A DNA stretch of 64,000 nucleotides. Source: Fontibacterium meridianamericanum (GTDB taxonomy: Bacteria > Pseudomonadota > Alphaproteobacteria > Pelagibacterales > Pelagibacteraceae). The position numbers and the translations under genes were made by a program. The notes beneath the pieces are model-generated. The model was not told the origin of the DNA. It did no database searches and was given only the letters and a program-made list of their open reading frames with translations. Of this stretch, positions 10,453-18,496 are shown piece by piece; within the stretch, counting starts at the first letter, position 1; every line of letters begins with the position of its first letter. The stretch lies in NCBI GenBank assembly GCA_965235635.1, contig CBDDYR010000003.1, positions 1 to 64,000 on the forward strand, in the 5' to 3' direction.

Positions 10453-11087
10453 TTTTTTCTTTGTATAGACAAATTTTATTAATTACACATTTTTTACATA
10501 AAGGATTTCTAGACTTTACAAGTATATCTTCCATGCAAAAGTATTAAATGATGAGCTTTTTTTATATGTTTTTTAGGTAATATTTTTAATAAGTTGATTT
10601 TCAACTTGTTCAGGATTTTTACCATTAGAAAGACCAGTTCTATTAGCTAACTCTAAAAACATGAGTATCCACTGCAATAGTTGGTTTATTAAAAGCAGCA
10701 TTTAAAACAACATTAGCTGTTTTTCTTCCAACTCCAGGAAGAAGTATTAGTTCTTCAAATTTATTTGGAACTTTGCTTTGGTATTTTTCTAATAAAATTT
10801 TTGATAAGTTATATAAATTTTTAGCTTTGTTATTAAAAAGTCCTATACTTTTTGATAAGATTTCTTATTTTATTAATTCCTAAATTTACAAAATGTTTAG
10901 GTGTATAATATTTTTTATATATATTTTTAGTGACATTATTTACATTAACGTCAGTACATTGAGCCGAAAGCACCACAGAAGTTAGTAAAGTAAATCTATT
11001 TCTATATTTTAAAGATGTTTTAGGATTTTTTATTGATTTATTTAACAGCTTAATTAGCTGAAAAGCTTTATTTTGATTTAGAAGCAT
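10445..11087 (-). CDS. nth: Endonuclease III (four single-base insertions)
   Basis: Only the first 80 residues are in one frame. Removing one base each near 10849-10853, 10648, 10583-10587 and 10514 gives a 212-residue endonuclease III. The helix-hairpin-helix appears as LLPGVGRKTANVVL, followed by VDTHVFRVANRTGL with the catalytic Asp. The iron-sulfur cluster cysteines follow in a CKSRNPLCKKCVINKIC segment. The enzyme removes oxidised pyrimidines and nicks abasic sites in base-excision repair. It lies between dapB and the PfkB-type kinase gene, overlapping the latter by 8 bp. The residual protein is well conserved, so the breaks look technical. Confidence 0.82.
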
Positions 11088-11106
11088 TAAGAATTTTTAT
11101 AACAGC

Positions 11107-11881
11107 TTATTTTAAACCAAGCATATCTTGCATATTAAATAAGCCTTTATTTTTTTTACTTATCCATATAGCAGCATTTAAAGCTCCATCAGCAAATAGA
11201 TCTCTTGAAAAAGCAGTATGCTTTAATTCTATATTTTCTATATTGTTATTAAAATTTACAGAATGTTTTCCAATAGTATTGCCTTTGCGTGTAATAAAAA
11301 AATTAATTTTATTTTTTTGTAAATTTCCTGATTTATTTAAAAATATTTTTCCTTTAATAGATTCTAAATTTTTATTTTTACCTTTAGATACTGCATTTGC
11401 TAACATCAAAGCTGTTCCAGAGGGATAATCAATTTTTTTTTTGTGATGGTTATCACTAATTCCAATTTGATAATCATTAGGTATTTTTTTTGAAAAAATA
11501 TTAACAATATATTCTAAAAGATTAATACCTAAACTCATATTGCCAGATTTAAATATAGCAATTTTTTTTGAGTAATTTTTAATTAAATTATTTTGTTGTT
11601 TAGTAAAACCTGTTGTTCCGATTACAACTTTTTTTTTTAATTTTTTTGCATAATTTAAAATTTCAAGTGAAGACTTTAGGTCTTGAAAAATCAATAATAA
11701 CATCTGTTTTTTTAAAAGCTTCTAGATTATTTTTTTGTATCTTAATTCCATTTATAGTTTTTCCAGATTTTAGATCTGTTAAGCTAAATAATTTTAGATT
11801 TTTATTTTTGGATATTCTTTTAATAAGAATTTTTCCCATTCTTCCAAGAGCTCCAGTGATTGTGATGTTAATTTTTTTCAT
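11107..11881 (-). CDS. dapB: 4-hydroxy-tetrahydrodipicolinate reductase (one frameshift)
   Basis: The N-terminal frame has the NAD(P)-binding motif ITGALGRMGK and VIIDFSRP. The rest, in another frame, has VVIGTTGF, the catalytic ISDNHHKKKIDYPSGTAL segment with its paired His and Lys, and a C-terminal HTAFSRDLFADGAL. Removing one base within 11673-11677 joins them into 257 residues, the normal DapB length. It reduces the product of DapA in lysine and diaminopimelate synthesis, needed for peptidoglycan. Its ATG overlaps the dnaJ stop by one base, so the two are probably co-transcribed and translationally coupled. Confidence 0.92.
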
Positions 11882-13024
11882 TAATTACCACTCCAAAATT
11901 TTTTAGCTTTATTTATAAAATTTTTTATTTCTGAATTATTATTTGAATCTTCTAAAGATTTAAATTTTTCGAGCAAGTCTTTTTGCTCTTTTGATAAAGA
12001 CTCAGGAATTATTACATTTGTTTCTAGATATAAATCTCCGTAATCATCACTTCTTATAATAGGCATACCTTTACCTTTAAGTCTAAATTGTTTTCCAGAT
12101 TGTGTTCCTGCAGGAATTTTAACTTTTGATTTTCCACCATCGATGGTTGGAACTTCTATTTCTGCACCAAGCGCAGCATCAGTCATTGATATAGGTAATT
12201 TGTAATATAGATTTTCTTCAGATCTTTGAAATATCTTATGTTTTTCAACAGTTATAAATACATAAAGATCTCCATTAGATCCACCTCTGTAACCAGCATC
12301 TCCTTTTCCAGATAATCTTATTTGAGTTCCATCATCAACTCCTTTTGGAATTTGAATAGAAAGATTTTTTTTTGTCTTAGTAGCACCAGATCCTTTACAA
12401 TCTTTACAAGGATTAGAAAGCATTTCACCTTCGCCTCCGCAATCAGGACATGTTTGTTGTAGAGTAAAAAAACCTTGCTGTGTTCTTACTTTTCCATGTC
12501 CATTGCAAGTAGAACATTTTTTTGGTTTTGAACCAGGTTCTGCACCACTTCCAGAACATTTTTCACATTTTTCATTTGAAGATAAATTGATAGTTTGTTT
12601 TTTTCCAAGGTAAGGCTTCTTCTAAAGTTATTTCTAAATTAATTTTTAAATCAGATCCTCGATTAGATCTTGATTTTTTAGAGCTTCTTCCACTTCGACC
12701 TGAGCCCATAAAATCGCCAAAAAAATCATCAAAGATGTCAGAGAATGCACCAGATTCAAAACCACCAAAATCAAAACCTCCAGCTCCACCAGCTCCACCT
12801 TCAAATGCAGAATGTCCAAATTGATCGTAGGAAGATTTTTTCTTTGGATCAGATAAAACTTGATAGGCTTCTGATGCTTCTTTAAATTTTGCCTCAGCAG
12901 TTTTGTCTCCCTGATTTCTGTCAGGGTGATATTTCATTGCAAGAGATCTGTAGGCTTTTTTTATTTCTTCAGGAGTTGATTTTTTGGTTACACCAAGAAT
13001 ATCATAATAGTCTTTTTTGGACAT
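11881..13024 (-). CDS. dnaJ: Chaperone DnaJ (one frameshift)
   Basis: The N-terminal part has the J domain with the HPDRNQGD motif (HPD near residue 33) and a glycine/phenylalanine-rich linker. An extra G at 12609-12610 breaks the frame after TLEEAL. In the next frame the cysteine-rich zinc domain continues as CSGSGAEPGSKPKKC, CNGHGKV, CPDCGGEG and CKDCKGSG, followed by the substrate-binding C-terminal domains. The restored length is 380 residues, as expected. DnaJ stimulates the ATPase of DnaK, encoded 32 bp upstream on the same strand. It is most likely intact in the cell. Confidence 0.95.
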
Positions 13025-13056
13025 AATGACTTAGGGCGAAACCAGTTATAAATGGA

Positions 13057-14970
13057 TTAGCCGTTCTTTTTGTTATCGTCTTTTACTTCTTCAAATTCGG
13101 CATCAACCACATCTTTTTTATCATCAGGTTTAGCATCTGTTTTTGAAGCCCCAGCAGTTTCTTGCTGAGCTTTATATATAGCCTCACCTAATTTCATAGA
13201 AGAAGTCATTAATTGCTGAGTTTTAGTTTTAATATCTTCAGTTTTATCAGATTTAATAGCTTCTTTTAAATCTTCCATATCTTTTTCAATTGCTTTTTTA
13301 TCAGCTTCTGAAATTTTACTTCCGTGTTCTTTTAAGCTTTGTTCAGTGGAAGCTATTAAAGAGTCAGCGTGATTTTTTGCATCCACTTCTTCTCTTTTCT
13401 TTTTATCAGCTTCTTTATTAGCTTCAGCCTCTTTAACCATTTTTTGAATTTCTTCATCAGTTAAACCACCGGAAGCTTGAATTTGAATTTTTTGTTCTTT
13501 ACCAGTTCCTTTATCTTTTGCAGAAACGTTAACGATACCGTTAGCATCAATATCAAAAGTCACTTCAATTTGAGGAACTCCTCTTGGAGCTGGCGCAATT
13601 CCAGTTAATTCAAAGTTACCAAGTAATTTATTATCATTTGCCATTTCTCTTTCACCTTGAAAAACTCTAATTGTTACAGCTGGCTGGTTGTTTTCAGCAG
13701 TTGAGAATATTTGGCTTTTTTTAGTTGGGATTGTTGTATTTTTTTCAATTAATCTTGTAAACACACCACCTAAAGTTTCAATACCAAGTGACAATGGAGT
13801 TACATCAAGAAGAAGAACATCTTTAACATCGCCTTGTAATACACCTGCCTGAACAGCAGCACCTAAAGCAACAACTTCATCAGGGTTAACACTTTGATTT
13901 GGTTCTTTTCCAAAGAAACTTTTAACTGTTTCAACAACTTTTGGCATTCTTGTCATTCCACCTACAAGAATAACTTCATTAATTTCAGAAGCTGTATAAC
14001 CAGAATCTTTTAAAGCAATTTTGCAAGGTTCAATTGTTTTTTCAATTAACGCTGCAGTTAGAGCTTCAAGTTTTGCTCTAGTAATCTTCATATTAACGTG
14101 TTTTGGACCACTTTTATCTGCAGTAATGAAAGGTAAATTTACTTCAGTTTGAGCTGAAGAAGATAATTCTATTTTTGCTTTTTCAGCAGCTTCTCTTATT
14201 CTTTGTAATGCTAGTTTGTCAGTTTTTAAATTGATTCCACTTTCTTTTTTAAATTCTTCAATAATGTAATCTGTTACTACAGCATCAAAGTCATCACCAC
14301 CTAAAGACGTATTTCCATTTGTAGATTTAACTTCAAATACTCCATCACCTAATTCAAGAACTGAAATATCAAAAGTACCACCGCCTAAATCGTAAACTGC
14401 AATTGTTTTAGCTTTTTTCTTATCAAGACCATAAGCAAGAGCTGCAGCCGTTGGTTCATTTATAATTCTTAAAACTTCAAGACCTGCAATTTTTCCAGCA
14501 TCCTTAGTTGCTTGTCTTTGTGCATCATTAAAATAAGCAGGAACAGTTATAACTGCTTGCTTAACTTCGCTACCAAGATATTTTTCTGCAGATTCTTTCA
14601 TTTTCATTAAAACAAAAGCAGAAATTTGACTTGGAGAATATTTTTTATCACGAGACTGAACCCATGCATCAGTACCGTTATCAGATTTGATTACTTTATA
14701 AGGAAGTCCTTGGATGTCTTTTTTTAAATTTGAATCATCAAAACTTTTTCCAATTAATCTTTTAACTGAGAAAAAAGTATTTTCAGGATTTGTTACTGCT
14801 TGTCTTTTTGCAGGCAGACCTACTAATTTTTCACCAGACTCTGTAAATGCTACAATCGAAGGAGTTGTTCGAACGCCTTCAGCATTTTCTAATACTTTTG
14901 GCTGCGCACCATCCATAATAGCAACGCATGAGTTTGTAGTTCCTAAATCAATTCCAATTATTTTTGACAT
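13057..14970 (-). CDS. dnaK: Chaperone DnaK (Hsp70)
   Basis: The full-length 637-residue Hsp70 has IGIDLGTTNSCVA at the N-terminus, the phosphate-2 loop AVYDLGGGTFDISVLELGDG and the adenosine-binding motif ILVGGMTRMPKV. A substrate-binding domain and a charged helical lid follow, and the tail ends in a DAEFEEVKDD-type sequence typical of proteobacterial DnaK. It refolds and protects proteins together with DnaJ and GrpE, both encoded next to it on the same strand. grpE lies 117 bp upstream, and that gap holds a possible heat-shock promoter. Codon use is slightly less AT-biased than in its neighbours, in keeping with high expression. Confidence 0.98.
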   Translation of the reverse strand: MSKIIGIDLGTTNSCVAIMDGAQPKVLENAEGVRTTPSIVAFTESGEKLVGLPAKRQAVTNPENTFFSVKRLIGKSFDDSNLKKDIQGLPYKVIKSDNGTDAWVQSRDKKYSPSQISAFVLMKMKESAEKYLGSEVKQAVITVPAYFNDAQRQATKDAGKIAGLEVLRIINEPTAAALAYGLDKKKAKTIAVYDLGGGTFDISVLELGDGVFEVKSTNGNTSLGGDDFDAVVTDYIIEEFKKESGINLKTDKLALQRIREAAEKAKIELSSSAQTEVNLPFITADKSGPKHVNMKITRAKLEALTAALIEKTIEPCKIALKDSGYTASEINEVILVGGMTRMPKVVETVKSFFGKEPNQSVNPDEVVALGAAVQAGVLQGDVKDVLLLDVTPLSLGIETLGGVFTRLIEKNTTIPTKKSQIFSTAENNQPAVTIRVFQGEREMANDNKLLGNFELTGIAPAPRGVPQIEVTFDIDANGIVNVSAKDKGTGKEQKIQIQASGGLTDEEIQKMVKEAEANKEADKKKREEVDAKNHADSLIASTEQSLKEHGSKISEADKKAIEKDMEDLKEAIKSDKTEDIKTKTQQLMTSSMKLGEAIYKAQQETAGASKTDAKPDDKKDVVDAEFEEVKDDNKKNG

Positions 14971-15003
14971 AAAATTCTATTTTTTAATTAATTTGTTAAC
15001 CCT

Positions 15004-15030
15004 ATGTGGTGCTTAATTTTAGGATTACAA
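15004..15030 (-). promoter_or_regulatory. Possible heat-shock (sigma-32-like) promoter of dnaK
   Basis: On the minus strand TTGTAA (15030-15025) is followed after 15 bp by CCACAT (15009-15004), within a CACCACATAG context. The layout resembles the RpoH pattern of a TTGAA-type -35 and a CCCCAT-like -10 with a 13-17 bp spacer. It ends 33 bp before the dnaK start. No CIRCE inverted repeat is visible and no hrcA gene is nearby, so RpoH control is the simpler guess. The match is partial. Confidence 0.3.
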
Positions 15031-15087
15031 CCTTTTAGGCTAAATTTTTTTTGTTAAAAAACCCTTAATTTATTTAGTTTTATTGAG

Positions 15088-15648
15088 TTATTGATTGGTA
15101 TTGGTCTTTTTTTTAGAAATAGAGACTAAAGCAGGTCTTAAAAGTCTATCATTTAACATATAACCCTTTTGAATTTCATTAATTACTACTCCATCTTCTT
15201 GTTCGCTCTCAACTTCATTTAATGCTTGATGAAAATTTGGGTCAAATTTTTTACCTATAGACTCAAATGATTTTATTCCATTCTTATCAAAGCTATTGAT
15301 TAATTCTTTTTCTATAAGTTCTATTCCAAGCATTGTATCTTTAAATTCCTCTGACTTAAATTTAGGATTATCTTTAAATAGACCAAAGGCTCTTTCTAAA
15401 TTATCAGCTAGGTTAAGAATTTCTCTTGCAAAAGAAGAGGAGCTATATTTAATTAAATCTTCTTTTTCTTTTTCGTGAATTTTTCTAAGATTTTGATTTT
15501 CAGCTAACGAACGAAGTAGTTTATCATTTAATTCTTCTATTTTTTTTTTAAGATCATCTTCTAGAATAGGTTCTGCAACATTATTTTCTTGATTATCAAT
15601 TTTTTGTTCCTGATCTTTATTAGAAGCAGTTTCTTCGTTATTATTCAT
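15088..15648 (-). CDS. grpE: Nucleotide exchange factor GrpE
   Basis: The 186-residue protein has an acidic disordered N-terminus and a long coiled-coil from about residue 30 (LKKKIEELNDKLLRSLAENQNL). The conserved C-terminal beta domain carries KFDPNFHQALNEVE and GYMLNDRLLRPALV. GrpE releases ADP from DnaK. It is the first gene of the grpE-dnaK-dnaJ-dapB-nth group and is divergent from rph. In many Alphaproteobacteria hrcA sits between rph and grpE; here only a 78-bp gap remains. Confidence 0.95.
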   Translation of the reverse strand: MNNNEETASNKDQEQKIDNQENNVAEPILEDDLKKKIEELNDKLLRSLAENQNLRKIHEKEKEDLIKYSSSSFAREILNLADNLERAFGLFKDNPKFKSEEFKDTMLGIELIEKELINSFDKNGIKSFESIGKKFDPNFHQALNEVESEQEDGVVINEIQKGYMLNDRLLRPALVSISKKKTNTNQ

Positions 15649-15726
15649 AAGACTATATATTTAAAGCAATACTTTATAATTTTTTTGACATATATAGGTA
15701 CTATATTTCAGATTTCTAGCTTTATT

Positions 15727-16443
15727 ATGAGAAAAGATAACAGAGATAATCTTAGTTTAAGAAAAATTGAGATAATTCCAAATTTTATTAAAAATTCAGA
15801 AGGTTCCTGCCTTGTTAGATTTGGAGAAACACAGGTTGTTTGTACCGCTTCAGTTGATACAAAAGTTCCAAGATGGCTTATGGGTTCAGGAAAGGGTTGG
15901 GTTACAGCTGAGTATGGAATGTTGCCAAGATCTACGCATGAAAGAATGAGAAGGGAAGCTGCAGTTGGTAAAATAGGGGGAAGAACATCAGAAATTCAAA
16001 GATTGATAGGGCGATCATTAAGAGCAGTTGTTGATTTAGGACTATTAAATGAAAAATTAATTACAATTGATTGTGATGTTCTAACTGCTGATGGCGGGAC
16101 AAGAACAGCTGCTATTACAGGTGGTTTTGTTGCATTAAAATTATGTATTGAGCATTTACTAAGAAATAAAGAAATTAAAACAAATCCAATGCAACAGTAT
16201 ATAGCGGCGGTTAGTTGTGGAATTGTAGATGGTAAAATTTTATTAGATCTAAATTATGAAGAAGATAGTAAAGCAGAAATTGATGCTAATTTTGTAATAA
16301 CTGAGAATATGCAATTAGTTGAAATCCAAGCAACAGGTGAGAGAAAGACATTTTCAGATCAGGATCTAAGTGAAATGCTAAAAATTTCAAAGAGTGCAAT
16401 AAAAGAAATAATACAACATCAAAAGTCTTGTTTTGAAAAATAA
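15727..16443 (+). CDS. rph: Ribonuclease PH
   Basis: The protein starts MRKDNRDNLSLRKIEI and has 238 residues, exactly the usual RNase PH size. An in-frame ATG further upstream would only add a non-homologous tail overlapping grpE, so I reject it. Family motifs include GSCLVRFGETQVVCTASV, the RSTHERMRREA segment, EIQRLIGRSLRAVVDL and the phosphate-site DCDVLTADGGTRTAAITG. It trims tRNA 3' ends by phosphorolysis. A perfect TTGACA lies at 15685-15690, but no good -10 follows at normal spacing. rdgB overlaps its end by 11 bp. Confidence 0.96.
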   Translation: MRKDNRDNLSLRKIEIIPNFIKNSEGSCLVRFGETQVVCTASVDTKVPRWLMGSGKGWVTAEYGMLPRSTHERMRREAAVGKIGGRTSEIQRLIGRSLRAVVDLGLLNEKLITIDCDVLTADGGTRTAAITGGFVALKLCIEHLLRNKEIKTNPMQQYIAAVSCGIVDGKILLDLNYEEDSKAEIDANFVITENMQLVEIQATGERKTFSDQDLSEMLKISKSAIKEIIQHQKSCFEK

Positions 16444-17050
16444 GTTAGGAAATTTAAAAAATATAAAATCTTTATTGATAGCAACGAACAATAAAGGAAA
16501 GCTTTTAGAGATAAAAAAATTATTACCTAAACATATTAATTTTTATAGTCCAAAAGATTTTAATTTGATCGAGCCTATTGAGAATGAAAAAACATTTGAG
16601 GGAAATGCTGTAATTAAGGCAAGATATTGTGCAGAAAAATCAAAATTAATATCTTTATCCGATGATTCAGGACTTGAAATATCAACATTAAATGGTGATC
16701 CAGGAATTTATTCAGCCAGATGGGCAGGAAAAAATAAAGATTTTAGATTAGCAATTAAGAAAGTTTATTCTAAATTAAAAAAAAAGAAAAAATTAAATAA
16801 AATAAATAGTGCTAGATTTTATTGTTCTTTAGCAATTGCTTTTCCAAATGGAACACACAAAACATTTAGTGGAACAGTTAATGGTAAAATTTCAGAAAAA
16901 CCAAAGGGCAATAATGGATTTGGTTATGATCCTATATTTATTCCAAATGGATATAAAAAAACTTTTGGTGAGATGAAAACTATTTTAAAGGATAAAATAA
17001 GTCATCGTTACAAGGCGTTTAATAAAATTAAAAGGTATTTTAAATATTAG
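16433..17050 (+). CDS. rdgB: dITP/XTP pyrophosphatase RdgB (Ham1 family)
   Basis: The 205-residue protein has the Ham1 signature throughout. LLIATNNKGKLLEI is the nucleotide-binding start, then TFEGNAVIKARYCAEKS, LSDDSGLEI with the metal-binding acidic pair, GIYSARWAG, and FGYDPIFIP with the later ISHRYKAFN. It hydrolyses non-canonical purine nucleoside triphosphates and keeps them out of DNA. The start lies inside the end of rph (11-bp overlap), and rsmI follows after 4 bp, so the three plus-strand genes form an operon. The hemW gene often found next in this string is absent. Confidence 0.95.
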   Translation: MKNKLGNLKNIKSLLIATNNKGKLLEIKKLLPKHINFYSPKDFNLIEPIENEKTFEGNAVIKARYCAEKSKLISLSDDSGLEISTLNGDPGIYSARWAGKNKDFRLAIKKVYSKLKKKKKLNKINSARFYCSLAIAFPNGTHKTFSGTVNGKISEKPKGNNGFGYDPIFIPNGYKKTFGEMKTILKDKISHRYKAFNKIKRYFKY

Positions 17051-17054
17051 ACCT

Positions 17055-17909
17055 ATGGAAAATATTAAATTTATAGATCAGAATTTAGAAAAGGGGCTCT
17101 ATTTAGTTTCAACGCCCATTGGAAATTTAGCAGATATTACTTTACGCGCTTTAAATATTTTAAAAAAATCTGATATTATTTTATGTGAAGATAAAAGAGT
17201 TTCAAAAAAATTATTAGATTATTATGAAATTAAAGCTCAATTATTTTCATATCATAAATTTAATGAAAAAGAATCGATTGAAAAAATACTAGAAATTTTT
17301 AAAAAGAATAAAATTGTATCGCTAATAAGTGATGCAGGAACACCTCTAATCTCCGATCCTGGAAAGATTTTAATTAATGAGATTGAAAAAAATAATATAA
17401 AAATTATTCCAATACCAGGGGCGTCCGCAGTGACAACTGCCTTTAGTTTAGCAGGTTATAATGATGATTATTATTTTTATGGATTTTTACCTAAAAAATT
17501 AGGAGAGCGAAAAAAAGTTTATGAAAAATTTTGTAATCTTGATAGTTCAATTATTATATTTTTGCCTGCAAGAGATTTGCTTTCTGTTATTAAAGAAATG
17601 AAGGAATTTCTTGGTGAAAGACAGATATTAATTGCTAAAGAAATTACAAAAATACATGAGAATATAATTAAAGGAACCCTCGATGATATCCTTGATAAAG
17701 TTAGATCAATTGTTCTTAAAGGAGAGATTACAATAGTGTTGTCTTCCGAGGCGAATAAAAATAAAGACCAAAACGTTGATTTAAATAAAGAAATTTTAGA
17801 TTTATCAAAAAAAATGAAGACAGCAGATCTTGCAAAATATTTATCTAAGAAATTTAAGTTTTCTAAAAAAGAAATTTATCAAAAGATTTTAATGTTGAAT
17901 AAAAAATAA
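17055..17909 (+). CDS. rsmI: 16S rRNA (cytidine1402-2'-O)-methyltransferase RsmI
   Basis: The 284-residue protein has the tetrapyrrole-methylase-type fold of RsmI. GLYLVSTPIGNLADITLRAL is the SAM-binding N-terminus. CEDKRVSKKLLDYYEI, SLISDAGTPLISDPG, PGASAVTTAFSLAGY and YFYGFLPKK follow. It methylates C1402 of 16S rRNA to refine decoding. The usual partner gene yraN is missing next to it. Its TAA overlaps the ATG of the BON lipoprotein gene by one base, implying translational coupling. Confidence 0.95.
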   Translation: MENIKFIDQNLEKGLYLVSTPIGNLADITLRALNILKKSDIILCEDKRVSKKLLDYYEIKAQLFSYHKFNEKESIEKILEIFKKNKIVSLISDAGTPLISDPGKILINEIEKNNIKIIPIPGASAVTTAFSLAGYNDDYYFYGFLPKKLGERKKVYEKFCNLDSSIIIFLPARDLLSVIKEMKEFLGERQILIAKEITKIHENIIKGTLDDILDKVRSIVLKGEITIVLSSEANKNKDQNVDLNKEILDLSKKMKTADLAKYLSKKFKFSKKEIYQKILMLNKK

Positions 17910-18496
17910 TGAGGTTTTTAAAAGTAATTTTTATATCTCTTTTTTTAACATCTTGTATTGGAAATATTACATCCACTGTCTTTGGTGTTGGTGTTAACAT
18001 TAATTTAGATCCAAGATCTCCAGGCTTATATTTAGATGATAAATTAGCTGAAACATTGATAATGAAGAAAATTGTTCAGCATGATTACAAACAGATTTTC
18101 TTAAATGTTAAAGTTATAGATGGAACGGCTATTTTAAGTGGAAGAGTTGAAAAAGCTGAAGATAAATTGAAAATGACAAAATTTGCATGGGAGACAGCAG
18201 GTATTAAAGCAGTAAGAAACGACATTGTTATCGCAGATGAAACGTCTTTCAAACAAAGAGCCAAAGATATTTTGATATCCTCACAACTGAGTGCAGCGCT
18301 ATTAATTAATAAAAAAATTAATTCTCGAAATTATAATTTAGAAACTATTAATGGTAAGATTTATATTTATGGAATGGCTAGAACTACAGCTGAACTTGAA
18401 GAAGTTATTAAAGAGGCAAAATTAATACCAGATGTTGTTGAAGTTGTTCCAAGTATTATTCTTGCTGATAATCTATCTAGAAAAAATTATCTTTAA
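17909..18496 (+). CDS. BON-domain lipoprotein (DolP/YraP-like)
   Basis: The 195-residue protein starts with a short hydrophobic signal ending LFLTSC, whose Cys16 would be lipidated. Two BON domains follow, at about residues 45-115 and 120-190, each with the pattern of small hydrophobic strands, for example FLNVKVIDGTAILSGRV and NGKIYIYGMARTTAELEEVI. BON proteins such as DolP bind phospholipid and help keep the outer membrane intact. The same gene follows rsmI in many Proteobacteria. Its last 4 bases overlap the convergent maeB stop. Confidence 0.85.
   Translation: MRFLKVIFISLFLTSCIGNITSTVFGVGVNINLDPRSPGLYLDDKLAETLIMKKIVQHDYKQIFLNVKVIDGTAILSGRVEKAEDKLKMTKFAWETAGIKAVRNDIVIADETSFKQRAKDILISSQLSAALLINKKINSRNYNLETINGKIYIYGMARTTAELEEVIKEAKLIPDVVEVVPSIILADNLSRKNYL

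Noticed and set aside
2188..12610. Block of true pseudogenes or a degrading genomic island
   Set aside because: Protein sequence across the breaks remains well conserved, only single-base insertions are needed in six core genes, and no transposase or repeat borders the block.
15589..15726. N-terminal extension of RNase PH
   Set aside because: The extra residues are hydrophobic, without family similarity, and antisense to grpE; the ATG at 15727 gives the exact family length.
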